Source of the DNA: Uranotaenia lowii | Lineage: Eukaryota; Arthropoda; Insecta; Diptera; Culicidae | Direction of reading: 5' to 3' | NCBI RefSeq assembly: GCF_029784155.1 | Contig: NC_073693.1 | Coordinates: 22,232,002 to 22,296,001 of the forward strand | Length of the DNA: 64,000 bases | Part shown: piece after piece, positions 1 to 11,611 of the stretch | How the letters are laid out: each line of letters opens with the position of its first letter | How positions within the stretch are numbered: position 1 is the first letter of the stretch | Made by a program: the position numbers and the translations under genes | Notes under the pieces: model-generated | What the model was told of the DNA's origin: nothing | Database searches by the model: none | Seen by the model: only the letters and a program-made list of their open reading frames with translations

Positions 1-54
1 ATTTAACCATGTGCTGAATTTGGCTGCGCATAGTAAATTCGACTGCGTTTAGTA

Positions 55-295
55 AAGGGTGATACGGTCAAAATTTGGTCAAGGGAAAACGCGTGTAAAT
101 CGGTGAAGTCGTTTATTTAAAAAATCAAATTAAATTTCTTTTTCAAGTTTAATTAGTATAAAATTCAGGAAAAATATTCAGTTAGGCTTCCGCTTTTCGT
201 CGATAGTCCGGCTCGTTTTTTGGCTCGATGCACGGTTGTAGAGGATACACCCAGCTTATTTGCGGCATCTCGGAGAAGAATTTCGCTTGAAACTA
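55..295 (-). mobile_element. Internally deleted DD37E mariner-like element, truncated
   Basis: A terminal sequence beginning AAAGGGTGATACGG follows a TA at 53-54. On the minus strand a short reading frame (within 165-295) encodes the helix-turn-helix segment DAANKLGVSSTTVHRAKKRAG of a Tc1/mariner transposase, then jumps straight into the 3' end of the same element family. The longer relative at 61.3-62.5 kb shares both the HTH and the 3' segment, so this copy has lost the catalytic middle. The HTH side breaks off near 295 without an inverted repeat, so the copy is also truncated. It makes no functional transposase; at most it could be a non-autonomous derivative. Confidence 0.72.
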
Positions 296-299
296 GAAA

Positions 300-2735
300 G
301 TAGAATTGATATGTTTCATGATAAAACAAGTATGTGTTATGATAGAAATTAGTATGCATAAGGAGCTTGATTTAAATAGTAAAATTACTATGCATTATGA
401 CTAGGGCCGTGCGAATCCCAAAAGATGTTTAAAATTAAGTGTTGATAGCCATGTCAGAAAATAAGCGAGTCTCCGGCGGAATTTGGTGCTTATTTTAAAT
501 TGCCAACTTCTGTTTGCAATTCAAAAGATCATCTGTATTGAAACTCAAATCTTGACACTAGAAATGGGTTGTACTTTGAATGGGTTTTTTATTAAGAAAT
601 GTAATCAACCAAAATCAGAATAAGAAGCCAATTTCATACTGTTATTATAACTTTAAAATTCATTCATCTTTTTAATACTTATTCTACATGTCACCAAGTA
701 AGTAGCCGTGTGAACGGCGTTTGATATTTATGATGTTGACAAAGCCAGCCAAAAAAAACTAAAACCTCTTTTGATTATTAATTAAAAATTTTCTGCTTGT
801 TATAAATATTTAAAAAAAAAACAAACTTATGCTTCAACTTTATTTAAAGTTTATTCTTAATGCTCAACTCAACATTCAAAAAGGTTTTGATGAATTACAC
901 AAGGCCACAAAACTCACATTTTTCCGGGGTACAAAGAATTTTAGAACTAATTTCATTAAATTGGGTGTCCTGAATTAGTTTTTATTTTGTACTAGACTTT
1001 ATTTATTGAAAAACTTTAAAAAATCATTTAAAAATTTTTTGTATTTTCGACAAAACTTCAAAATATAACAAAAAACTTTAAAATAAAAGTTTTCATTTAA
1101 TCATCAATTTTTCCTAAAGTCGCAAGTAATTTTTACTTCTGCGAAAAATATTGAAAAGTTTTGTATTTGTTTACTTTTCCCCAATTTCAACGATTTTTTT
1201 TAAACTTTCAAACGAAATTGAATATTGGATATTTTTAGAAAAGCTTTAACGCCTCAAGTCTTTGGTTTAGTTTAGTTTAGTTTAGTTGAATAAAACCCAT
1301 TTGTAAAACTAATATCTTCCCAATGTAAAAAAAACTGTAGATTTCTTTTTTTTTCGTCATGATTAAAAAATATTTTTCCTTAATTAAATGAAGTATAGAC
1401 AAATTTAGAATCAATATTTTTCTTTCATGTAGATTTGTTAGTTCATTAGTTAAAAATGATTGATTAAACTCAATACTGATTCCTTTTTAAACTTATAAAC
1501 TCTATAATATTAAAACTAAATGCGATAAACAACATCCGTGTACAGATTCGAGTCCAGGATGACAAAATTTACCAAATTAACATAGGCACCAAAATGCTGT
1601 TTTGTTGAGATATCATTTAAATTCTTTAAATAAATTTTTAAAATGGTAAAAAGCTTTTATTAAAAAATATTATCTTTTTGATTTTCATGTTTTTTGTATA
1701 TTTTCAAATAAATCTACCGAATTTTAAAGTATATTTTCTGAAATTTTCAAATAAATTGACCTCAGATTAGTCAAACTGTTTGAATTTTTTAAAACATTTT
1801 ATAATAAGTTTGACTTTGTTCTTAAATTCTGAATTTTTTATTTCTGGAAACATAATCTTGTATTTAAATTTTAATAAGAAAAACACAATTGCTGTTGTCC
1901 TTGTCAAAATTTCCAATTGGAGGAGAAAAAATGTTCAGAGCTTTAAATTTTAAACTGTATAATCTGCACTTGAATGTTTATAAACGTTTTATTTATTCTT
2001 ATTATTTTAAATCATCTTTATTGAATCGATCATGATTTTTAAGTTAATCTTTGAAAAGCTTCAAAACTAATTACAGGTAGCAACTTTAACCAATTAAAAT
2101 TTGACTTTAATTTTGCACAGAACGTTTAAAAAAAAGTTTATCTAACAATCCATACTAATGAACGAAAACTGTTTGACTAGCAGTTGTCAAAAACTACAGC
2201 TAAAAGAAGCTTAAAAACGTGAGAAAATTGAAAATCGGCTTATTTCTCGAGAAATTCTAAATTTGGTGGCCTCAGAAATCCTTGATGCATGTGTTTTTCG
2301 ATCTAAAAAATTTATTGGTGGTTAGGTCCAGGAGTTACCACCATTCTTGATTGATTTTGTGAGAAACAAATAACCTTAGCTAGGTAGGAGAGATGAAACA
2401 TAAACCTCGTCTAAAGGCGGGTTTGGGAAACAATGGCAACAATACGAAAAATACGCAGAATATTCACTTTTACAATTTCAACAAAAATTATATTAAAATA
2501 TAGCTATGAGTCAGTCTTAACGTCTTTCGAAATTTAGGGAAAATGGTTGGAGTGTGTTTATAAAGTTTTTCGCAGAACAAAAGTTGCTCGTAATCTCAAA
2601 AATAAGTTTCTGTGAACGTTTCGGATAACATAATTGGGTTCTTTTGGTTTACAGCAAAATTTCAATGCTTTTGAAGTGGTTTGTTCTTTCAAAATTTTCA
2701 ACAAAACATGGAATCAAAAAATTTTGAATATTTTT
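300..2735. other. AT-rich intergenic sequence with no gene seen
   Basis: This stretch is strongly AT-rich with stops in all frames, and no protein family is recognisable. The only local structure is a short (TTTAG) tandem run near 1263-1285. I see no splice-bounded coding segment. Confidence 0.6.
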
Positions 2736-2739
2736 TCAA

Positions 2740-3495
2740 TGACTTTCAGGTTCTATTGCGCAAAAAGAGAGTGGAGTAAGACAAGGATGGATTTTATCAC
2801 CGCTGCTTTTTCTCATCGTAATGGGTGAGATCTTGACTGGACCGATTGACTGTAGACCTAACCGAGGATTGCCGAGGAATTTGACAATAGAGCAGCTAAA
2901 CGACCTTGACCTGGCAGACGATATTGTTTTGCTAGCCCAAAGACAACAAGACATGCAGAGTAAGCTCGACGACCTCACCGAAGGCTCCAAGGCAGCAGAT
3001 CTCAAAGTCAATGTCGGAAAGACCAAGCCGATGGGAATCAGCACAGAAAATCCTTCGAATTTAGTGTTAACTAGGCAACAAGTTAAGAAAGTGGAGGACT
3101 TCCAGTATCTTCCCGGATCAGAAAGGCCTGATTTGCGTTTGCGAGTCTCCGGAACATCACACCAGATCTCTCTACGAACGAAAATCCGAACATTCAACTC
3201 AAACGTCAAATCCGTATTTTTGTACGATTGTGAAACTTGGTGCATGTGGTGACGACGCAAAAACTGCAAGTTTTTGTGAATCGCTTGAATGGAATCCAGA
3301 AGTACATCAAAGGAGAGGCAGACCCAGAAACTCGTGGCGGCGAAGCCTAGCCGCCGAAATCTGAACTTTCGACAAGAGTCTTGTGACTGGGACAAGGTGA
3401 AGACGCTGGTTCCAGATCGTCAGCAGTGGAGGTCTTTTACCACGACCCTATGCGCCGGAAAAACGACGCGGGACCATTAAGTAAGCAAGTAAGTA
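2740..3495 (+). pseudogene. LINE reverse transcriptase 3' fragment (RTE-like endonuclease-RT type)
   Basis: The + strand encodes the C-terminal half of a non-LTR reverse transcriptase. GVRQGWILSPLLFLIVMGEI is the usual V-x-Q-G...SPLLF block. LADDIVLLAQ carries the catalytic ADD motif, and AADLKVNVGKTK is the next conserved block. After frameshifts the last part encodes QQWRSFTTTLCAG, the typical C-terminus of this LINE group, and the copy ends at a GTAA-rich simple tail (3480-3498). The 5' end is lost before 2740, as usual for 5'-truncated LINE insertions. A second copy with the same C-terminus lies inverted at 6.5-8.8 kb. The assignment to an RTE-like group is from motif memory; LINE identity is firm. 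Confidence 0.8.
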
Positions 3496-3498
3496 AGA

Positions 3499-6400
3499 AT
3501 ACATTAAAACAGATTAAATAAATAAACAAAAACTATTATTATTTGGATCTCACTTTTCCGATTTTTGAAAATGAATAAAACCTCAATGATGCCTGATTTA
3601 GCTGTCATAGTGAAATAAACAAAATCCTGCTATTATTTTGCTTTTAATTATTTTAAGCTTTATTTAAGTATGGGTTTGCCCCATCAGTTTTTAGCATATA
3701 TATTGATATGTGTTTTAATGAAAGCTGATTTTAGCATCGGGATAAGTACAATATGTACTAAATTATGCTATCATTTTGGCATTGATTTTTGGTTACTGTT
3801 TGCTATCGATTCACACATCAAAGTCTGCTCGAGTTCTGCCATTAAGCTAGAACAAAAAATCTAAAATTTCTATGCAAACAAGCTACCTTTTAAAGTTAAT
3901 CAAACAAAGCTTAAATTTATCTAAGGGCCTTCTTCTGGTAGGCCGAGTGACAATTTCAGCCTCCAAGGTTTTGATTACGAAACATTCCAAGGATTCCAGA
4001 TCGAGATGAGATTAAGATTTCAAAACAAAATTGAGATATCTGATAACAAATCAAATTTCAGATATTACCTTTATATCAAATTCAGTGTCAGATAAGAGTT
4101 CATATTTCAATCTTATATTCTCAAATCTGAAAAGCTATAAAAAAATGCAGATTTCTGATTTGAAACTCAGATTAAAATCCAAATTCGGAGTCATATTTAA
4201 GATTGAGTTTTTCGCTTCAAGATTTTGAAATCTGATTTTATTCATATAATTTTGTAATCCAAAACAAAATAAATTGCAACCGTTCCGTAGTTCATGTACC
4301 GGCCCCCATTCGATAGGATATTTTGATTAGAGCCAATTCCTTCGAGCGAAGTTGTCGAGCGGCATCGAGGAGCCGTATAGCAACTTCTAGTTTGGTTCTT
4401 GCCATTTTTTTGCGCTCCATCGAAACTGCTCCATCCAAGACAAGAATGTCGTCAGAACCCCATTACTATACCCATAGCATAGCGTAGTAAGTAGGTAGTA
4501 GCTTCAACTAGTCGCTCTGCCAATATTGCTGGCGGTACGGCGCGGCGGCCGAATAACTAGTGTAGCGAAATACAGAGCTAGCTGGCAAGCAGCTTAAAAC
4601 CTGTGCTGAAGGTCAACACCCTCTCGGATCTACCCGAGTCAACCGACGAGCCAGCGCCCCTCTCTCCAGTTCTAGTCTCGGATGGGTACACATTTAGAAA
4701 TCTAAGGGTCTGTGACTACGCTCGATTGGGGTACGCACCAGTTTTTAAGCGCTATCCTTGACATTGTGGGGCGCAGAATTGGTGAAAAAAAAACCTACAA
4801 ACCAATTAACCAGTCTGTGCGAATTGTGTTCTTCGTTTTTCTTTTTTCGGGGCGCTATTCAAAGTGGTCGAATTTTAATCAGATAGCTATAGAAGACAGG
4901 TCTACTCACCTAGGTTTTTTCTAGAAGTTCTTTTCCAACCACCACCAGGCTGTGATCCCTGCTAAATCCAATAACAGCAGCTCCTCTTTGTTGGTCTTTT
5001 GCTAGATGATTCCAAAAGTTGCTCCTCTTGCCTCAATCACTTGAAATTTATCAGCAACGGGTGGCTCCCCGATCACGAAGCAGATTCGATGGTTACGGTG
5101 GAAATTATTTTTTCACTCTGTTTACGATGTTGGCGTTTTTCCCTGCCCACTACATACCAATATGTAAAATCCGCGCACTGACATGTAAATCAAAACAGCA
5201 ATAAAAAAGAAACTACAAGACCATTCAACGTCAATTACGTGTTGGGACTTTGTTGGTGCACACCCGCCGCAGACGGACACGTAATGCAACAGTAAGGTAG
5301 TTAAAAAAAATGACCCAATAAAAAAGAGCGCTTAAAAACTGGATATTTTGTACAATTTCCTTCCTGTTGTCACTTCACTATTTGTCACAAGACTGACTTT
5401 CCTGATCGAGACATCGGATGGAGGTTCCGTCCGATTCGACGTCGTTCGTTCGTATGGAATCTGTCAGTTTTTTTCCTTTCACACACACTGATGCACGCAC
5501 CCCACAATATTTTCATTGAAAAATTCTCTCTCGTTTGACTCTCCGAAAATCGAAAGCGCACGCATACTTCGAACAAGAGATTCAATGAATCAAATATGAA
5601 TGACAGCTAATCTTGCTGGAATACGGGAACGACGTGGGCTGTATGGATGGCAAGTCTTATAGGATTTTGACAACTCTCTCATCAGAAAAACGTAAAGTAC
5701 TCGAACGGTTCGTTTCGAACGGGATCCTGTGTGCTCGAATAGAAAACGAAACGGTAAAATGTGTTGTGGAAAAGAGCCGAGGGATTACGCAACCGGAAAA
5801 AATCACCCGCTAGAAAATTGCGCTGTGGAGATGAAAATTCCACGTGATTTTGTGTCAGCTAGTAATCATTGAATTGTGTAAACTAGTAGAGGAACGTAAT
5901 GAAAAGGATCCAGTACTAAACGAGAAACTCTCCGAATAGGTTTTGGCCAACATTTGCTTAAACATGAGTATAGATAAGAGCATATAAGGCTTGCTATTTA
6001 GAAAGCTTTAAATCTGCCAGAGAAGCGTGCGACCCGTTGCGAAAGACGTTTCAAATCAACGTCGCAACAAGAAAGATCGGCCTGTTATCGAAGCTGGGCA
6101 TTGGACTAGTTGGAACAGAAAGGAAGTAGGATGTCATCTGCTAGTCCCCTCAGGATTATGTTAATGAAATTTTGCTGACGAGTCCGCGGAAGTCGAACTT
6201 GGTTGCGTAGTTTGTTGCTTCGAAATTTTTCCGCAAAAGTACGATCCAATGATCTTGGACCTGGAGACGTCAGATGTGATCCCTATGGCCAACAAATGCA
6301 AAGCGAAGAACATGCAGATGGTCAAGGTGACTAACGGTTCCAAATCATAGGACACGAGGATGGAAGCTTACATACTTATTTGTTCCCAAGAATTTTTGTT

Positions 6401-6525
6401 GCTTGAAACATCTAATGCTGCTCCACGACGTTGAATTTTGTCCATTTGAAGACATTTTGAGGTGTTTAGGGATATTTTACATTAGTCACTCTTGAACTAC
6501 GTGAGCAATTTTCTTGGTTTCAATA
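3499..6525. other. Intergenic sequence with no gene seen
   Basis: Only short scattered frames occur here and none has a recognisable domain. 4000-4250 is rich in AGATT/ATCTGA-like words. 4300-4700 is locally GC-richer but has no coding signature. 5590-6360 has gene-like base composition but is interrupted by stops, so it may be an old element remnant that I cannot identify. Confidence 0.5.
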
Positions 6526-6529
6526 CTTA

Positions 6530-8830
6530 TTTACTTAATGGTCCCGCGTCGATTCACCTGCGCATAGAGCCGTGGTAAAAGACTTCCACTGTTGACGGAT
6601 TTCTGCGGCTAGGCTTCGTCGCCCTGAATTTATGAGTCTGCTTCTCCTTCGATGTCCCTCTGGATTCCATTCAAGCGCACCTCTGCAAATCTCGTTCTCA
6701 TCTCTTGTCTGCGTGTGCCAAATCCATCTCCACTTACATTCCCGAATCTCGATTTCTAGTGCCCTTTGATGACACCGGCGATGTAGTTCCTCATTTGAGA
6801 TCCAGACCACCAAGCGCGTATGATATTCCGCAGGCAGCGGTTTACAGCTTCCAGTTTTCGCGTCGTTACCGCATATGTGCACCGCCAGATGTTCCGGAGA
6901 CTCGCAAACGCAAATCGGGCCTTTCTGATCAGGATTTCGATGTCTTTCTTGGTACCACCATGGCTACCAAGATACTGGAAGCACTCCACTTATTCAACCT
7001 GTTGCCCAGCTACCATGAAACTGGAGGGATTACCTGTGTTGATCTCCATCGACTTGGTCTTTCCGATATTGCTTTGAGACCTGCTGCCTTAGAGTTTGCT
7101 CTGTATATCCGGTTGTGTTTGGGCGAGCAAAACAATATCGTCAGCCAGGTCAAGTTCGTTCAGATTCCACGGCATCATCCTTGTCTCACTCCAGCAGTTA
7201 CCGGGATTGGTCTGGACAAGACACCGTCGTCAAGACCTTGCACGAAAATGCATCGTACTGTGCTTCGATGAGATGGACTACTTTCTCTGGGACTCCTCGT
7301 CGCTTTAGAGCCGCCCAGATGTTTTCATGGTTAAGTCGATCGAATGCTTTTTTGAAATCAACGAACACCAGCAGAAGAGAGTCCTGGAATTCGTTGATCT
7401 GTTCCAGTATTATTCGTAGCATTGTGATGTGGTCCATACATGATCGTCCGGATCGGAATCCAGCTTGTTGCCATTGAAGGGCAACGTCAATTCTCTCCTG
7501 GATTTTCTCCTGTTCAAGATCACTTTGCAGAGTACTTTGAGGGTTGTACAGATCAACGTTATGCCTCGCCTGTCAGCGCACTCTGTCACGTCTCCTTTTT
7601 TCGGGACCTTTGCGAGGATACCCTGCAACCAGTCAGCCGGGAATGTTGCAGTATCCTAGATGTCAGCGAAAATACGGTGCAATATTTGTGCTGACAAGGC
7701 AGGGTCGGCTTTCAGCATTTCAGCAGGGATGCTATCGAGCCTGGGTTCGATTGGATTCCATGGCCTTGATTGTCGCTTCTATTTCGGCCAGCAAGGGCGC
7801 TTCCGAATTGGCGACTATCTGTGGGTGATTCGAGCCCTGGGGGCTTGTTGGCCTTCGCTATTCGTTATTCGGAAGAGCTGTTCGAAGTGCTCAGTTCATC
7901 GTTTGAGCTGATCTGTTCGATCGATCATTAACTGACCTGCTCGGTCTTTTAGTGGCATTCTTGCATTAGCCCTTGCACCACTAAGGCGGCAAAAAATGTC
8001 ATGAAGTAATCTCCAATGGCGGCGGCTCTTTCTCCCTCTTCGGCTTGGGAGTTTGTCCAGGCTCTCTTGTCTCGTCTACAAGCTCGTTTAACTGCATTTT
8101 CCAGCTCCGCATATCGTAAGCGGCGGCTGCCTTGGCTGACCCGGTACATGCCTGCTCAATTCCGACTTTTGCCTTTCTTCGATCATCGACTATCCTCCAA
8201 TCACTTCTTCTTCCACGAACGTTACCGAGAGTACCATGGCTAAGTAAAGGCAATAAAGAGTAAAGGCATTCTTTATTTCTCATAACTGTTCTTCGACTGT
8301 TCCGAGGCTCGGGATTCAAGCTGTTGAACGTATGCCTTTTTTACCTCGGGTCAAAACATTCCAAGTTCCAATTTTAGTCCGTGTTTTCATGCCAAAGTTC
8401 CAATTCGGTTATTTCTTCTCTCAGTTTCTGTAACAATACAAGATATCAGGAGCAGTAGGTTGTTAGCCTAAAGTCCCTATCCTGCGATGGGGCTGCCATC
8501 TTGGACTTAGCTGGCGGGAGCCGCATTTCATAAATTCAGCCGCTTGCTGCAAGACAGACGCTGTTTGAGCCGCCCCTGACCTGGAGAACAGACGCTCGGT
8601 TGTTGTTGCACGCCGCCCCTGACCTGGGGAACAGACGCGTGCGGCCACCTTCTCAGTCTGCATGCGACCAAAGCATCCACCGGGGTTGGGTACCCGATCT
8701 CCGCTTAGGTTACTCGCACCCCAGCCGGCACCACGGGGAGGTAGAGATAGGAGTTGTGAATAAGAGGTGATATGACCACTATGGGGTCTCGTGTTGCACA
8801 TTATCCACCGTTTACCAGCCACGAATAGAT
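6530..8830 (-). pseudogene. Degenerate LINE (same family as the 2.7-3.5 kb fragment), minus strand
   Basis: Read on the minus strand from about 8830 down to 6530, the pieces follow LINE order. First comes a GC-rich 5' segment (8830-8460) that contains a repeated CGCCCCTGACCTGG word. Next is a region before the RT, followed by RT blocks such as LVFVDFKKAFDRLNHENIWA (7.2-7.44 kb; the F-DF-KAFD motif). The finger/thumb segment FQYLGSHGGTKKDIEILIRKA lies near 6.75-6.99 kb. The C-terminal RRSLAAEIRQQWKSFTTALCAG is followed by a TAAGTAAATAAG-like tail. Several frameshifts and stops make it non-functional. Confidence 0.78.
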
Positions 8831-11456
8831 ACAAGTCGTGTAAAACAACGTGCAAATCAGTCTTCCGAAAATCACTCGGAAGAAACGCTCATGATAGGTT
8901 TCTAGTTGGAAACATTCAAAGCCGATTGCTGCTGCCTGTTGTTCCCTAGAGAATCGGCAGAGCGACAATGCGAAGTCAATGTAAACAAGATTCAAATGCG
9001 AGACAGACTCGCTTCTAAGTCGATCTCTCAAGCTCACTACCTGGTGTATCAGAAGTGATTGAGACACTGACTGATACAAGATCCAATTCGAAAATCCACT
9101 CACTCACTCACTCAAACTCAATCAATGCGGCCTTGCATCGGTTCATACTGCCTGCGTACTTTCTGGCAAAGCGGCAGAAACATATGTTCATACGTACTCC
9201 CTGCGTGTTTGAATGACTATTTTAATCCTCCCCAACAACAGCAACAACAAAGCAAGATGTATCAGGCAGACAGCATTCGATCGTCGATCAGTAAACGAGT
9301 GAGTGAGTGAGTGATTGAGCAAGAAAAGTTATTGACTGAAAAAAGAAACTGAAAATCAGGTAGCTCCTCACTCAGTTGAGAATTCCAACTGGAGAAGACA
9401 CGTCTCTCTTTCAAATTTTATTTCTTTGATTCTCGGAGCAGCGCTGTCGAACACAATCTTTGCCCCACTGGGAGATAAACCAACCGACAATTTAGGTTTT
9501 GCTTTCGCTGTTGAAAACGTTTCAGTGTCTCTCATGAGAATTGAGTGATATTCGGAACACTGGTGCAAATAATCCATTTGGAACATCGTTGAGTTTAGAA
9601 AGTCAATGCTTTAAGATCTACAGACGATTGCAGTGAAATAGACGGTGTGAGTGAAATGCTTTTCGAACAAACACCAAACAGTCAATCGTGCACGCTTTAA
9701 AACCCTATCAACTCCGAATAAAGCATAGGCGCACTTGAATCGGTCCACAATTCAAGCTGAGAGGGGCCCATCTAGACCGAATCGACAGCGGTCGATTTCT
9801 CTCCGCGGATAACCGCAGTCAGCCAGCAGCAACGATGTCATCAGTTTTTATGCTTCCTGAATCACACGACAGGCACAGGCATGAAAAGAAGCAAAAGCCA
9901 AACACGAATATGTATGAATGATAGTTTCTCTCTCCTCATATCGTACTAGGCAGTAGGTATCTGTCATGTTTATCCGTCCACGACTTTAATCGAGCAGCAG
10001 CAGCAAAAGCATATACACGGAGACGACGACGACAGGCGGACGGGACATTCCGAACACGCATTTTGACGCAGTACCACAGTCCTACTGAGTTGGGCTGCTC
10101 CTACTCCTTCTCCTTCGTCGAGATATTGGTGCGGTGGCGTGTTGCGAGGGACAGCAAAAAAAAGAGAAAAATCCCATTAACAGTTAGGTTGAAATACCTC
10201 TTCCGAAACGAACGAGATACGGGCAGCACCGATCAGCAAAACTAGCCCCTAGGACTAGCTTGGCTGCAAGCTGCTGCATCTTTTCCATCCAACTTGACGA
10301 GTTGGTGCGTTGCAGCTTTAGTTGAAACGAGCGCTTCCTGTCGCTGGTTGCTGGAATATCGGAAGAACCTATTAGTAAGTTGCGTTCCTTCCCCCCAGTC
10401 CCCAATACTGCAGCAGAGTGCAGAAGAGGTAAGAAGAACACATAACTAAAATCTCCAGGACCACCGAGTCGATTCGGTCGACCCATCCTCATGCCTGATT
10501 ATTAGGAAGAATTAGATTCTGGGTAAAGTAATTGTACGCTTTACACTACTCATTGGAAAAGTTTAATAATTCGGTGTTTGAGTGCGGAATAAGAATTATC
10601 AGGCAAGGCCTGTGAACTGTGCTGAGAAACGATGTCTCGGTTGTCGTTGTGTTTACACTGTTATCATCGTCGTACATCGTGTGCTGATTACGCTTCAAGT
10701 TTTTCGGTTCTCGCATTGTAGCTACTTATTTTATGTGTTTTTTCCCTCGTGTGTTGATGCGTCTCACAACTACCTTCGCTCTTAAATAATATGCACATCG
10801 GACTTCCAGCCATCACGGCAGTGAAAAAAAAAGAAAACAGAATAATAAATACTTGTGGTACTATAAATCATGAACGTACATTATACTGAGAACGGCTAAC
10901 GCGCTCTTGCTAGTAGATTGCTGGCTGACTGGCTTAGTGAGGCAGAAGATAAGCGCTGTGACTTTACTTAGCGCGGACATTTTTTAATTAGGTAATTGGC
11001 TCATTATACTCTCAAGTGGGTTTGTTGTTTCGTCGTCAACGCATTCAGTCGGTGGTCGAGTGTCGAATTGAATCCACTTTCTTTCTCGCATGTCGTCTCT
11101 ACAGCAGACCGACTAGACTACAGAAGAAGAGAGTATCATATCATATCGGTGGTCGTCCGTCGGTTTGCCACTAAAGTTTCGTTTTTCCTGCATCTCGTTA
11201 AACCGTGTCTGCGCTACACGAAATCGCGTTCGTTGCCAGCAGCCAAAGCCGCGTAGAGCTCCACTTAGTTAATACGCCTCAGCAAATATACCGAACTATC
11301 AGGGGGCCTCTGAGTCCCTTCGTGCGTGACTACTAGCTTGTTTGCTGCCGCGAGAGACCTACGGACACTAACCAAATATCAATCGTTTATTCCATTTTTT
11401 TACTACTTTTACTGCTGCTGCTTGGTTGGATCAATTCTTGCTGGCTGGGCTGGGCG
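8831..11456. promoter_or_regulatory. Upstream region of the PXMP2-like gene; no coding gene seen
   Basis: No coding region is supported. The sequence is locally rich in simple repeats: an ACTC run near 9097-9117, its complement GAGT near 9295-9318, CAGCAG and GACGAC runs at 9990-10040, and CAACAACAG near 9231-9249. The two ACTC/GAGT tracts are about 200 bp apart in inverted orientation. This composition is common in insect promoter-proximal DNA, but no specific factor site can be claimed. Confidence 0.35.
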
Positions 11457-11464
11457 TATAAAAA
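11457..11464 (+). promoter_or_regulatory. Candidate TATA box of the PXMP2-like gene
   Basis: TATAAAAA sits 148 bp upstream of the start codon at 11612, after a GC-rich GGCTGGGCG. A start site 25-35 bp downstream would give a 5' UTR of about 120 nt. No strong initiator motif is visible, so this rests on position and match only. Confidence 0.35.
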
Positions 11465-11611
11465 AATCAAGTCCAAAATCAAGCTCCTCCTGACATAAAC
11501 ACAGCAGAACCGAACCTCAACTCGAAAATCGCTTGGGACGACCGCTTTTGGCGGCAATCATCGAAAAAACAACATCAACAGCAGGTGGTCTCACGTCGCA
11601 CATTGGCAAAA

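Noticed and set aside
6170..6215. GCTGACGAGTCCGCGGAAGTCGAAC resembles a hammerhead ribozyme core
   Set aside because: The CUGANGA part fits, but stem II does not pair properly and the required GAAA is GAAC, so the catalytic core is broken.
10184..10492. 102-codon minus-strand frame upstream of the PXMP2-like gene
   Set aside because: No domain, no splice context, and low-complexity surroundings; likely chance.
10996..11256. 86-codon + frame near the presumed promoter
   Set aside because: No recognisable motif. It precedes the TATA-like site and would be outside the transcript.
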